Shown piece by piece: positions 45,272 through 55,063 of a stretch of 64,000 nucleotides of DNA. The notes below the pieces were generated by a model, which did not search any database, was not told the DNA's origin, and worked only from the letters and a program-made list of their open reading frames with translations. The first letter of the stretch is position 1; each line of letters opens with the position of its first letter. The position numbers and the translations under genes were made by a program. Source of the stretch: Acidobacteriota bacterium (GTDB taxonomy: Bacteria; Acidobacteriota; Terriglobia; Acidiferrales; UBA7541); the NCBI GenBank assembly GCA_003225315.1, contig QHZD01000018.1, forward strand, positions 432,299 to 496,298. The letters run 5' to 3'.

Positions 45272-47953
45272 TTAGGGTGCGGGAGAAACAATTGAGGTAT
45301 GTGTGGCGCGCCCAATATATTTTTGTATCGTATCGGTTTGGATTCTGCTCCCAAATCCCGTCGCTATGCTACCCACTCGCCACTCTTGTCCCCAGTGTTC
45401 AACGGCGGTGCTGTTGCCATCGCAGGTGGCCAGAGGTGTGTGAGAGGCGTCCTCACCTTGAATCGCATCAGCGAACGCTGAACCAGGTTCGTCAAACCCA
45501 TTCGGGTCTCCTCGCCGCCAGTTTGTTCCGTTGTAGTCGGGAACGACTCCGGTCGTCCAGTTCTCATTTACTGGCATGTGGGAAGGAAGCGTTGAACCCA
45601 ATTGGTCTTTGACAGTGTAATTCACAGTAGTCTTATAACCGTAGTCTTGGTCGCAGGCTGTTATGATTGTGCCTAGCACGGACAGATTCGGGGTGCGGGT
45701 AGTAATCAAGAACGGGGCCGAAGTCTGTCCGTTTGCAGTGGCTGTTAGTGTAACGTCGCCCACGCTTGAGCTAAAAGCTGTGCCGGAACTTAGCACGCTA
45801 ATGGACGACCCCGTAAAGGATGACACGGTAATTTTGTCGCTGCCTGCGGTTATGTTCCACGTGGTCGAGGAATCGCCGCCGTTTGCAGTGAGGTGTGCGG
45901 AGGTTGTGTAGCCGGAAACTGTAAGATTACCAAAATACCAGACTGTATTGGGCCCGGAGACTGTGGGCGTGACGTTGGCGGGGGCTTGGACAGTGGGAGC
46001 GCCTTGGGGGCAAGAAGGCTGCGGACTGCAGAATGTGCCAGTGTAGTTAACGAAGTAGTTGGAGGAACTAAACTGAATGGTTGCGGAGCCGACAGAGACT
46101 CCGGTCACATTGCCGGAACCGTCCACGGTCATGACCGAAGTATTTGAGCTGGACCATGTACCCGGCCCGATTGAACCGACGTTCCCGTAGCAGTCGGTCA
46201 TCTGGGTGGAGCAAGGCATGGTTTCACCGATGACGCAATAAATTGGATTCGGACTAATCCCGAATTGGTTGTAGCCACAGCAGGTAATATAGGTACAGCC
46301 GCAGGTCGCGCTGGAAACGTTGTAGAGACCACCATCGATGACGAGGGTGATATTCTCCTTGGTATCTTTGGCGCTGGCGAAGACGGCACTGCCTTCCTGG
46401 ATGCCCGGCGGAATGACGTTGCCGTCAGCGTCGGGCTTAATTTCGGCGATAAGCATGGCCATGTCGATCATGGTGGAGGCCTGAGCTTCCAGGTGCACTG
46501 GAAGAACGTACTGGCCGGAGCCGTCGCCATAGTAGAAGGTAACGGCAATATCCTGTGCCGCTTCTGTTGGATTCCACAGACTAAACATGGTGTCGTTTCC
46601 GTTGGTAACGCCCCAGTAGTTGGCGAACTTGCTTTGACTGCGGCCCACCCCCTGAGCCCCGACTTCGAAAACGTACGTTCCACTCTGGTCCACGCTGCCA
46701 GAGGCAAGGACTAGGTCACCGGCTTTGCCGACGAACGACGTGGAGAGATTGATCGAGCCGTTGAAATTCTTTAGACTAACGGAGCTGAGCGCGGCTTGAA
46801 TGTCAACTTGCCTGGTTTCGAACGGGGCGAGATGCTTAGCTCGAAGATTCCGAGTGACCGGAGCGTTGCCCTCCATGCTCATCATGTAATTTAGTTGCAA
46901 GCTAACGTCCAAAGGTTTTTCCGTGGTATTGCGGAGGACGAGGTAGGGGCTGAACGTAGTTTCCTTGGGAAAGCCGGGCATCATCATGGGGTCGGGTTTG
47001 CCTACCATCAAGCCAACGGTGGCGTAAGTTATGCCGGTGACAGGAGCGGAACTCATGTCATGCGCCCAAAAGGGAATGTTGGCAGAATAGCCTTCGGCAC
47101 CGTTTTCGAGACCTCCCGTAACTAGCACGCTTCCCGGCTGGCCGATGTATTGGACGCGGATCCCCCCGCTCTTTGATGGGGAGGGATTGCTGGCGAAGTC
47201 TTCCAAATGGAACATCTGGGTAGTATGCGCGGAAAGGCTGATCGTGTGTGCGGCTTGCGGTTCATCCCCTTCATCCCCGTGGGCGACGAGCTGCACGCTG
47301 GCTTGCGTGTCGGCCTCGGTTACGTTGCTGAGAGCGATCCAGCCCGAAACGCCCGGGTCGTGCTTCCACCAGAGGCCTTCAAGGGTTTGCTGCATTGCGT
47401 CGCCCCTGGGCTCCAAGAAGGGAGAAGTATAGCTCAAGCTGCGCGAAGCGTCGATTACGGCCATTGATGCGGTCACATGACCGGGCGAGGGGTAGCTGTA
47501 GATTAGGGCAGCGCTGCCAAATTGCGAGGTGTGACTTGCGGTCGCAGGAGGCGCGGCGGCCAAGGCATCGTTGATATTTACCGTGGCAACTCCGGAGACG
47601 GCCACGTGAACCGAGGCAAGCATATAGGGAGTTCCGTCAGCCATGAAGAGCACGGGAGTCACGTCCATGGGCGCGACGACCAAAACATTTTTGATGCGAA
47701 TGGTGGAGACAAAGCTGCCGTCGGTGCGCCAGAGGCCCGAGTAGAGGGTGTAAGTCTTGTTCGCTTGGGCGGGAGTGCTCGCGGGGCGGGATGCTTGCAC
47801 GCGGTTTGATCGCGGAAGGATTGCATCATTGGCGGCAACGGAAGCGAGCGTGAACGCAACAGCCGCAAGGATTGCCGTGCCAGCCGCCAAGAATAAACGA
47901 GTCCGATTTGAACGTATTCTCTTTCCTACCGAACTTGCGAAGTGCTTGAACAT
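45272..47953 (-). CDS. Large secreted protein with C-terminal Ig-like domains
   Basis: 893 aa, N-terminal signal/TM segment, Cys-rich CGCTYITCCGYNQF...CVIGETMPCSTQMTDCYG, BIG2-like VMTVDGSGNVTGVSVGSATIQF. Confidence 0.75.
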   Translation of the reverse strand: MFKHFASSVGKRIRSNRTRLFLAAGTAILAAVAFTLASVAANDAILPRSNRVQASRPASTPAQANKTYTLYSGLWRTDGSFVSTIRIKNVLVVAPMDVTPVLFMADGTPYMLASVHVAVSGVATVNINDALAAAPPATASHTSQFGSAALIYSYPSPGHVTASMAVIDASRSLSYTSPFLEPRGDAMQQTLEGLWWKHDPGVSGWIALSNVTEADTQASVQLVAHGDEGDEPQAAHTISLSAHTTQMFHLEDFASNPSPSKSGGIRVQYIGQPGSVLVTGGLENGAEGYSANIPFWAHDMSSAPVTGITYATVGLMVGKPDPMMMPGFPKETTFSPYLVLRNTTEKPLDVSLQLNYMMSMEGNAPVTRNLRAKHLAPFETRQVDIQAALSSVSLKNFNGSINLSTSFVGKAGDLVLASGSVDQSGTYVFEVGAQGVGRSQSKFANYWGVTNGNDTMFSLWNPTEAAQDIAVTFYYGDGSGQYVLPVHLEAQASTMIDMAMLIAEIKPDADGNVIPPGIQEGSAVFASAKDTKENITLVIDGGLYNVSSATCGCTYITCCGYNQFGISPNPIYCVIGETMPCSTQMTDCYGNVGSIGPGTWSSSNTSVMTVDGSGNVTGVSVGSATIQFSSSNYFVNYTGTFCSPQPSCPQGAPTVQAPANVTPTVSGPNTVWYFGNLTVSGYTTSAHLTANGGDSSTTWNITAGSDKITVSSFTGSSISVLSSGTAFSSSVGDVTLTATANGQTSAPFLITTRTPNLSVLGTIITACDQDYGYKTTVNYTVKDQLGSTLPSHMPVNENWTTGVVPDYNGTNWRRGDPNGFDEPGSAFADAIQGEDASHTPLATCDGNSTAVEHWGQEWRVGSIATGFGSRIQTDTIQKYIGRATHTSIVSPAP

Positions 47954-47993
47954 GGTCTCCTCCGATTACGTGTGCCGGGCATGAACGAGAAAT

Positions 47994-49586
47994 TTAATTG
48001 GGACCGTGAGAGGGCATTTTGGGCCGGCCGTTTTCGTCAACGACCGGGCTGGTGGTTTGCGATGGCAGGACTTGCAAGGTTTTGAGAAATTCGATGAGGC
48101 AATCGCGGTCGAAAGGGCTGAGGGCTTCGAAGGCTTGGCGTGAGGCGAGAGCTTCGCCGGAATGGGCGAGGACGGCTTCGCGCATGGTGGTGAATTTGCC
48201 GTGGTGCATGAAGGGGCCGGAATTGGCCGTGCCCCAGAGCTTGCGAGTGATGAACTTGGTGTTGCCCTGGAAGAAGGCGGCCGAACCGGCGGGCTGATTC
48301 TGGTCGAGCGGTTCGGCGTTGGGGTCAGATGGGCCCGTTGTGATGTCGTGGAGTTTCAAGTCTGTGAACGCAGGAACCCAGACGACGCCATGCGGGTCGG
48401 GCTTGAGGCGGGGGCCGGGAAGATCATCGCTGGTGAGGTCAACGGCGAGTGATGGCGCGTCGCCGACGCGCAGATTGCCGGAAGCGTTGTAGGGATTCGG
48501 TTCGGAATAAATCCAACCGTTGTTTGTCAAAGGAAGTTCGGGGATGTGGCAGTTGACGCAGCCGATTTCTGAAAAACGCTGCTCACCGATGCGCACAGCC
48601 TTTTCGATTTCCGGACCGTTGGGGATAACTCGTCCGGGAACGGGCAGCGTCGCCTGGTAGAGCGTGACGGCGGTGACATCGGCGGTCGTAAGTTCGTTGA
48701 CGAAACCGTCGGCGTCTTCGTCGACTCCCAGGCCAAAGCGCTCTTCCGCCTGGATTCCGTGGTGCTGATTGAAGGCGTTGATGGTGAACTGACGAAGAGA
48801 AATTGCGGCGCCAGCCTGATGAAACGGCATGATGACCAAACTGGAAGGATGGCGGGAATCCGGTGAGGCCAAACTTGGAGTGGGCAATCCTTGAACGCGG
48901 GACGTGTCCCAGGTTCCATCCACGCCACGGGCCAAGACGCCGAAAGACACGCCCTTCGTAACGAGAGCTTTGGAAGCGCCAGAAGGGATGGAGTCACGAA
49001 TGGCTTGAAGATCGGCGGTCATCTGGCGGGCGAGCATTTCGATGAAGCCAGAACCGTTCATGCCAATGGTTTTGCGCTCATTGGCGAAGGTTTGCTGAGT
49101 GACGAAGCTGCCGCGCTCGTCGAGAGCGCCCGCAGTGGCCATACTGTCGCTGTGATTGAACGAAATGAAATCGAAACGCTGGCCGAGAACGAAGACATTC
49201 GTTACGCGGTCGCCGCCTCCTCCTGTGGATGGGAGGTTGTGGCAGCCGGAGCAAGAGTTGGCGTCAGGCCCGGAGAGGCGATTGAAATTGAAAGGGAAAA
49301 CCAGCGGAGTGGAAGGATCGGAGAGCCTAGCGCCGTTTGCGGTGCCCTTGGAAAGGGGCCGGCCAGCGCCTTCTTGAGCGGTCCAGCGCGCGGTGAATAA
49401 TTTTTCGCCAAAGGCAAGGAGTTGAGGGATGGAGAACTGCAATTCGTCGCCGTCCTGCAAGTGGCGGGGAACGGCTACTTCGCGGCCGATCTGCGAAGGC
49501 GCGTTTTGTGCCCTTGCGGCGAAAGCCAACAAGCAGAACGAGAATAGAACGGCCAACGTGGTTGGCCACCTGCGAGGACGGCGCAC
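47994..49586 (-). CDS. Secreted di-haem cytochrome c / di-haem oxidoreductase-like protein
   Basis: Two CxxCH sites: SCSGCHNLPSTGGGGDR and GCVNCHIPELPLT; signal peptide; GTWDTSRVQGLPTPSLASPDSRHPSSLVIMPFHQ. Confidence 0.85.
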   Translation of the reverse strand: MRRPRRWPTTLAVLFSFCLLAFAARAQNAPSQIGREVAVPRHLQDGDELQFSIPQLLAFGEKLFTARWTAQEGAGRPLSKGTANGARLSDPSTPLVFPFNFNRLSGPDANSCSGCHNLPSTGGGGDRVTNVFVLGQRFDFISFNHSDSMATAGALDERGSFVTQQTFANERKTIGMNGSGFIEMLARQMTADLQAIRDSIPSGASKALVTKGVSFGVLARGVDGTWDTSRVQGLPTPSLASPDSRHPSSLVIMPFHQAGAAISLRQFTINAFNQHHGIQAEERFGLGVDEDADGFVNELTTADVTAVTLYQATLPVPGRVIPNGPEIEKAVRIGEQRFSEIGCVNCHIPELPLTNNGWIYSEPNPYNASGNLRVGDAPSLAVDLTSDDLPGPRLKPDPHGVVWVPAFTDLKLHDITTGPSDPNAEPLDQNQPAGSAAFFQGNTKFITRKLWGTANSGPFMHHGKFTTMREAVLAHSGEALASRQAFEALSPFDRDCLIEFLKTLQVLPSQTTSPVVDENGRPKMPSHGPN

Positions 49587-49765
49587 GGTCGCGTCTCCCA
49601 GGCTGGGCGAACGTGAACTCGAACCTGAACTTACTAACTAACGAACATGGACATCAGCGGGGAAGAACCAGGGGAGGCTGAGGAACCGATGGAGCCCGCG
49701 CTAATTCGCGGCGCAGAATAATTTTTTGCTTGGAGTTTTGTCAATCCGGTGAATACTTCAAAAAA

Positions 49766-49787
49766 AGTACTAGCTGAGATTAGTACT
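49766..49787. promoter_or_regulatory. Perfect interrupted dyad AGTACTA-N8-TAGTACT upstream of the cytochrome operon
   Basis: AGTACTA 49766-49772, TAGTACT 49781-49787, with flanking A and T runs. Confidence 0.45.
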
Positions 49788-49824
49788 GCATCTTTTTGGC
49801 AATACTGAAGAAATACCGTAAAGA

Positions 49825-49960
49825 CTAGAATCCATCTCATAAATCAGAGGCCCGGGAAAGTCCGGGATGCTTCAGGGGCTAAAGCCCACTTTTTCTGAAG
49901 CGTTTTCGGCACGGCTGAAGCCGTGCCCTCCTAAAGAGCCATTTATGAGATGGCTTCTAG
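49825..49960. mobile_element. REPIN/MITE-like element with nested hairpins (non-coding)
   Basis: Terminal inverted repeats 49825-49844 and 49941-49960 (19/20); internal hairpins GCTTCAG...CTGAAGC around GGGCTAAAGCCC, and GGCACGGCTGAAGCCGTGCC. Confidence 0.55.
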
Positions 49961-49982
49961 TATCGTGCGCACGACGAGGCTA

Positions 49983-50036
49983 TTCGGCGCGGAGGGCTTC
50001 GACGGGGTCGACGGCGGAGGCGCGGCGCGAGGCATT
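49983..50036 (-). pseudogene. Relic of an ADOP permease 3' end (last ~17 codons and stop)
   Basis: GCC TCG CGC CGC GCC TCC GCC GTC GAC CCC GTC GAA GCC CTC CGC GCC GAA TAG encodes ASRRASAVDPVEALRAE*. 44 nt identical to the intact gene at 52473-52516. Confidence 0.75.
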
Positions 50037-52327
50037 CAGAAATCGAGACTGAGGCCGAGCGTCGGCGTGATGGGCAAGCCCGGATTAGTAAAGAGAGCGG
50101 GTGGAGCTGGCGGCGGGTTGATCACGAAGGCGAACAGTCGCGGATTATTGTGATTCGTGGTGTTCAAGACTTCGCCATAGAGGCTGATTTTTGCTTTGCG
50201 TAGCGACCAGGACTTGTCGGCGCGCAAGTCAAGACGCTCGTAAGGTCCGATGCGAACTGTCGAAAGAAACATTACCGCAGGGAATCCTGAGCCGTAAAAG
50301 GCCTTGGCGCTGACCCGTACGTTTGGCCTGAGACGATAGCTTCCAAAGATGTTCGCTGTGTGTCGCTGATCTTGCAATGTCGGTTCATACGGCTGGTTCA
50401 GTCCAACGGGAGAAAAAGGCGGAGGTAAAGAAACTTGATAGGTCCGAGACTTGGCGAAGACAAGCGTGTACCCAATCCAGCCCGAGAGGCGGTTTTCGCT
50501 GCGACGCTGGAGGATGAACTGCACGCCCCGGGAATAATCTCGGCCGAAAAGCGCGGAAGGCTTAAGAAGAGCGGACGGGGAGGTGAGGCTGGCGAAGGAA
50601 TACAGATCCGCTCGATCTTCGTTCTGCCTGTCAAACGCCTCGATTCGGAAACGCGAGCGCTCCCCCAACCTCTGATCAACCGCGAACAAGAAATGAGAAG
50701 AAGAAAGCGGCAGGCTGCCAAATCCGAGGAACGATGCTCCGTTTGAGATTGCGAAGGAAACGCCGGCGCGCGTGGGCAACTGTGCGTACTGTCCCCAGCC
50801 CGCTTCCAACTGGGTGTTCGGAGCGACGCGCAGCGTCACGGAGGACTGGCCGCTGAACGGTTGGACTCGGAGAGTGTCGAGCCTGCCCCAGCGGAAACCG
50901 CCCTGCAACCGGAGGCGGTCTTTCCAAAACTGGATGGACTGCTGAACGTAGGCGTCCTGACGAAGATCGGAAAACTGAAACGAGACGAAGATCGGCGCTT
51001 GACCGGTGACGAAAGTGTCGGAAGCGAAAGCTTGGCTTGGGCGGCGTAGTGAGTATCCAGCCTGCAGGATGGCCCGCGGGCGCCAGCCCCAGGAAAAGTT
51101 GGTCCCGGCCGACCGCTCATAGTCCCGCGACTTGTCGATCAACTGAGCAGAGGCGTTGTCTTCTTCAAAGCGCGTAGACACGTAAGCACCGTAAACATCC
51201 AGGACGAGATTGGAGGAAGGACTCCAGCGCCAACCCAGGCGGCCAATAGCGAGATCATTGACGCCCTTGCGAAGCTCCGTCGGTGGGGAAGTTGGCGGCA
51301 GATTCGGATCATCAATGCTGAGCCGGCCTCCCGTGACCAGGAAGCTAAGAGTCTGCGCGGGAGTGAGATTGTAGGTGAGCTTGACGTCGGCGTCGTAAAA
51401 ACCATCCTGGGAAAAGCGCGTACTGCCCACAGCATTCACCAAGTAGCCGATGTAGCTTTTGCGCGCGTCGACCAACCAAGTTCCTTTGTGACCAAGGCCG
51501 CCTTCGCCGAGGATCTCGCTATAACCGAGGCCTGCGGAACCGTGGAAATGTGGCGGGCCCTCGCTTCCTGTTCTCGTGCGAATGGCCAAAGCAGCGCCGA
51601 TGCCGTCCGCATAGCGAACCGGATATGCCACGGGGATCAGGCGGATGTCTTCGACATCATTCCCGGTAAACAGGCTGAGGCTCGGTGCGTCCGCCGTATT
51701 TGCGACAGTGTGGATCAGATTGGGTACCAGGACGTCGTCCACATAAATGCCGACCTGGGAATACGGAGCGCCCATCACGCTGAATTGAGCCAGGAAATCA
51801 TTGTTGGCGGACGGGGAGACGCCGGGGAGGGCCTGCAAAGAGCGGAAAGGATCGTCGGCCAGAACCGTTGCGGTCTGGCGAAGCTCACTGCTGGTGAGGG
51901 TAAGGTCGCCCACCGCAGGCCAGTCTTTTGCTTCAAAGACATCCCCTTTCACCTCGACGCGTTCGGTTAATCGAAAGTTTTCGGGCGCGAGACTAATGAC
52001 GAACTCTTTTGCTTCGTCCAGGGATGCCAATTGGACGGAAACCTGGAAGGAGCGGTAGCCGACGCCACTCGCCTGCAGCACATAGGCTCCCGCAGGGAGA
52101 TGGGAAAAGCGGAACTTTCCGTCTGGCCCGGTGACTGTTGTGATGCTGGTTCCCAGAAGCGCCACCTGGATCTTGGCCAGTGGCTCGCCACCCTGGGCAT
52201 TTGTGACAATGCCGCTCACGTCCGCCGCCGGAACAGGAATAGCCATCGCCAGAGAACCGAGAAAAAGCAAAAGCGCAGCTCTGCAAAACTGCCGAAACCG
52301 TTGAGCCACCACCGGGTTACAACTCAT
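50036..52327 (-). CDS. TonB-dependent receptor-like outer-membrane protein with carboxypeptidase-regulatory domain
   Basis: VSGIVTNAQGGEPLAKIQVALLGTSITTVTGPDGKFRFSHLPAGAYVLQASGVGYR; plug-like PGVSPSANNDFLAQFSVMGAPYSQVGIYVDDVLVPN. Confidence 0.87.
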   Translation of the reverse strand: MSCNPVVAQRFRQFCRAALLLFLGSLAMAIPVPAADVSGIVTNAQGGEPLAKIQVALLGTSITTVTGPDGKFRFSHLPAGAYVLQASGVGYRSFQVSVQLASLDEAKEFVISLAPENFRLTERVEVKGDVFEAKDWPAVGDLTLTSSELRQTATVLADDPFRSLQALPGVSPSANNDFLAQFSVMGAPYSQVGIYVDDVLVPNLIHTVANTADAPSLSLFTGNDVEDIRLIPVAYPVRYADGIGAALAIRTRTGSEGPPHFHGSAGLGYSEILGEGGLGHKGTWLVDARKSYIGYLVNAVGSTRFSQDGFYDADVKLTYNLTPAQTLSFLVTGGRLSIDDPNLPPTSPPTELRKGVNDLAIGRLGWRWSPSSNLVLDVYGAYVSTRFEEDNASAQLIDKSRDYERSAGTNFSWGWRPRAILQAGYSLRRPSQAFASDTFVTGQAPIFVSFQFSDLRQDAYVQQSIQFWKDRLRLQGGFRWGRLDTLRVQPFSGQSSVTLRVAPNTQLEAGWGQYAQLPTRAGVSFAISNGASFLGFGSLPLSSSHFLFAVDQRLGERSRFRIEAFDRQNEDRADLYSFASLTSPSALLKPSALFGRDYSRGVQFILQRRSENRLSGWIGYTLVFAKSRTYQVSLPPPFSPVGLNQPYEPTLQDQRHTANIFGSYRLRPNVRVSAKAFYGSGFPAVMFLSTVRIGPYERLDLRADKSWSLRKAKISLYGEVLNTTNHNNPRLFAFVINPPPAPPALFTNPGLPITPTLGLSLDF

Positions 52328-52465
52328 GACACCCCGCCTTTTAACGATCGGGCAAACAGCAAAGACCAATACACTTCGAATTCAAGATGAGCCAACCGGT
52401 ATTTGGGTTGCACACACGTGGGGAGGGATCGAGGCAAATACGGCCCGCACGCTGCGGAGTTGGGC

Positions 52466-54937
52466 CTACTCTGCGCGGAGGGCTTCGACGGGGTCGACGG
52501 CGGAGGCGCGGCGCGAAGGCAAATAGCTGGCGAGGAACGCGGTGGCGACAAGGCCGAGCGAAGCGGCGCCATAGGCGATGGGATCGACGGGGCTCACTTT
52601 GAATAGGAGCGAAGACATCAAGCGCATGACGATGATGGCCACAACGAGGCCACACGCTACGCCGATACCGGTCAGCGAAAGTCCGTGGCGAACGAACATG
52701 CCGGTGAGCGTCTGGTGCTGCGCGCCGAGAGCCATGCGAATGCCGATTTCGCGGGTGCGTTGAGAGACGGAATAGGCGATAACGCCGTAGATGCCGACGA
52801 CGCCAAGCAACAACGCCATGCAGCCGGCAACACCGAGCATGATGAGGGTGAAGGAAGTTCGCGCCATGGAGCGCTTGTAGAAGAAGTCCAGAGAGTGAAC
52901 GGCGGCGAGAGGAAGATTCGGATTCAGGGACCAGACCGCTTGGCGGACTTCGTTGAGGAAACTTTGCGAGCCGGTGCGGGAGCTGCGAAGGACGAAGGCC
53001 ACGTCGCGCATGGACATGGTGTCGTCGCTTTCAAAATGATCCATCAGGAGAGGCCAATAAACGATAGTTGGAGCGGGTTTGCTGACGCCTTCATCGTAAA
53101 CGTCGCCCACGACACCGATAATTTCCCGCCAGTCACCCTTGGTGCCGACACGGATACGCTTGCCGAGCGCGGCGGCGGGGTCATGCCAAAGTTCGCGAGC
53201 CATGTTTTCAGACACCATGGCGACGGAGATTTTCTTGTAGGTGTCGTTCCAGGTGATTTTTCGGCCGGCCACCAGGGGCGTGCCGACAGTATCCAGGTAT
53301 TCCTGCGAAATGAAACGGAAGGTGCGAAGCGGAGGAAGCTGGCCTTCGGCATCAGTGTGGCCCTCAACGAAGATGGGATCGTGCCAGCCTCCGCCGGTCA
53401 TGGGGAGCATGGAGACGACTCCCGCGGACGCGACGCCCGGAATCGCGGCAAGCCGGTGCAAGATTTCCTCTTCCGTGCGGGCGACCTGTTCGTTCTCTTT
53501 GACCATGGTGCTGGGAATCGAAATGCGGAAAGTTTGTAAAGAAGCAGGGCCGGAAAATCCGGGATTGACGTTGGCGAGGGCGCGGAAAGTTCGAATCATC
53601 AGGCCGGAGCAAATTAAAAGGACGAGCGCGAGAGCGACTTGCACGACGACGAGGACGCTGCGCGCGCGATGCTGCTCCTTGCTCTGGCTAAGGGCGCGGC
53701 CACCCTCGCGGATGCCAGTGCTGAGGCGCACTCCGGCGTACTTGAAGATGGGAATGGAGCCAAACAGGATGCTCGCGAGAAGTGAAATCAAAAGTGTGAA
53801 GAGCAGGACACGCCCATCAATGCCGATCTCGCGAACGCGAGGAAGTCCCGCGGGAGCGATGGCTGCAAGAACGCGCAACGTGGCGTAAGCGAGGCCCAAT
53901 CCAACGGTGCTGCCGAGCAATCCGAGAATGACACTTTCGAGCAGGAGATTGGCAGCGATGCGTGCGCGGCTGGCGCCCAAAGCGCCGCGAACGGCAAGTT
54001 CCTGTCGGCGGCCTTCGACGCGGACGAGAAGCAAGTTGGCGACGTTGGCGCAGGCGATCAGCAGCACCATGCCGATCGAGCCCATCAGGACCCAGAGGAC
54101 GCTGCCAACATCGCCGACGACATCGCGCTTAAGGGGACGCGCGTTGGGACCGATGTGAGCATCTTCGAAAAGCTTGAGGCTGAAACCTGGAGGCGCAGCA
54201 AAAGAACTCATAACGATGGGCAGCATGCGAGCAATGTCGGTGTTGACCTGTTCGATGGTGACGCCTGGCTTGAGCCTGGCGAGACCCTCGTAGCTAAAGT
54301 TGCCTAGGTGGGTTTTGGCGCGCTCAAACTGGAACGGGATGATTACGCCGGGCTCTTCCCAGTCCAAGAAGTGAAATCGCTGAGGCAGGACGCCAATGAT
54401 TTGGCGGGATTTGCCGTCCACGATGATATTGCGACCGACGACGGAAACATCGCCGCCAAATTTGCGGCGCCAATAGCCGTAAAAAAGCATGACGGTTTCG
54501 GGGGCCCCCGGCGAATCATCTTGCTTGGTAAAGCTGCGGCCCAGCAGGGGAGGCATGCCGAGGAGCGGAAGAGCGCCATCCGTGACGCGCAAGGCACGAA
54601 CTTGTTCTGGTTCGGCCACGCCGGTCACGCTCACGGAGTCGCCCGCGTAAAGACCGAGATCCTGGAGGGTGCGATTTTGGTCGCGGAAGATGAAGTAGTC
54701 GGAGGGGGACAGCTCGAATTCTTTGAGATTGATCCCGGGCGCGGTAAGCCAGACACCGATGAGCTCGTCGGGTTTGGGATAGGGCAAGGGCTTGAGCAAG
54801 ACTCCTTCTAGGACGCTGAAGACGACGGTGTTGGCCCCTACACCGGCGGCCAGCGTGATGAGCGTGATGACCGTGAACATGGGGGCGCGGCCAAGCCGTC
54901 GAAGAACTTGCTTGAGCTCGTTCTTAAAAGATCCCAT
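52466..54937 (-). CDS. ADOP-type ABC transporter permease (MacB/FtsX-like)
   Basis: ELKQVLRRLGRAPMFTVITLITLAAGVGANTVVFSVLEGVLLKPLPYPKPDELIGVW; C-terminal SRRASAVDPVEALRAE. Confidence 0.92.
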   Translation of the reverse strand: MGSFKNELKQVLRRLGRAPMFTVITLITLAAGVGANTVVFSVLEGVLLKPLPYPKPDELIGVWLTAPGINLKEFELSPSDYFIFRDQNRTLQDLGLYAGDSVSVTGVAEPEQVRALRVTDGALPLLGMPPLLGRSFTKQDDSPGAPETVMLFYGYWRRKFGGDVSVVGRNIIVDGKSRQIIGVLPQRFHFLDWEEPGVIIPFQFERAKTHLGNFSYEGLARLKPGVTIEQVNTDIARMLPIVMSSFAAPPGFSLKLFEDAHIGPNARPLKRDVVGDVGSVLWVLMGSIGMVLLIACANVANLLLVRVEGRRQELAVRGALGASRARIAANLLLESVILGLLGSTVGLGLAYATLRVLAAIAPAGLPRVREIGIDGRVLLFTLLISLLASILFGSIPIFKYAGVRLSTGIREGGRALSQSKEQHRARSVLVVVQVALALVLLICSGLMIRTFRALANVNPGFSGPASLQTFRISIPSTMVKENEQVARTEEEILHRLAAIPGVASAGVVSMLPMTGGGWHDPIFVEGHTDAEGQLPPLRTFRFISQEYLDTVGTPLVAGRKITWNDTYKKISVAMVSENMARELWHDPAAALGKRIRVGTKGDWREIIGVVGDVYDEGVSKPAPTIVYWPLLMDHFESDDTMSMRDVAFVLRSSRTGSQSFLNEVRQAVWSLNPNLPLAAVHSLDFFYKRSMARTSFTLIMLGVAGCMALLLGVVGIYGVIAYSVSQRTREIGIRMALGAQHQTLTGMFVRHGLSLTGIGVACGLVVAIIVMRLMSSLLFKVSPVDPIAYGAASLGLVATAFLASYLPSRRASAVDPVEALRAE

Positions 54938-55063
54938 GTCCTACCCTCCGCGCATGCCCGCTCATTGAAAGAGACACTTTGTTTGGCTGGTCAAAAGAGT
55001 GATACGACAGAGGGCCGGAGAAGTTCCCTGGAATTTTGGCACACGCGGCCGAAGTTGGATAGT

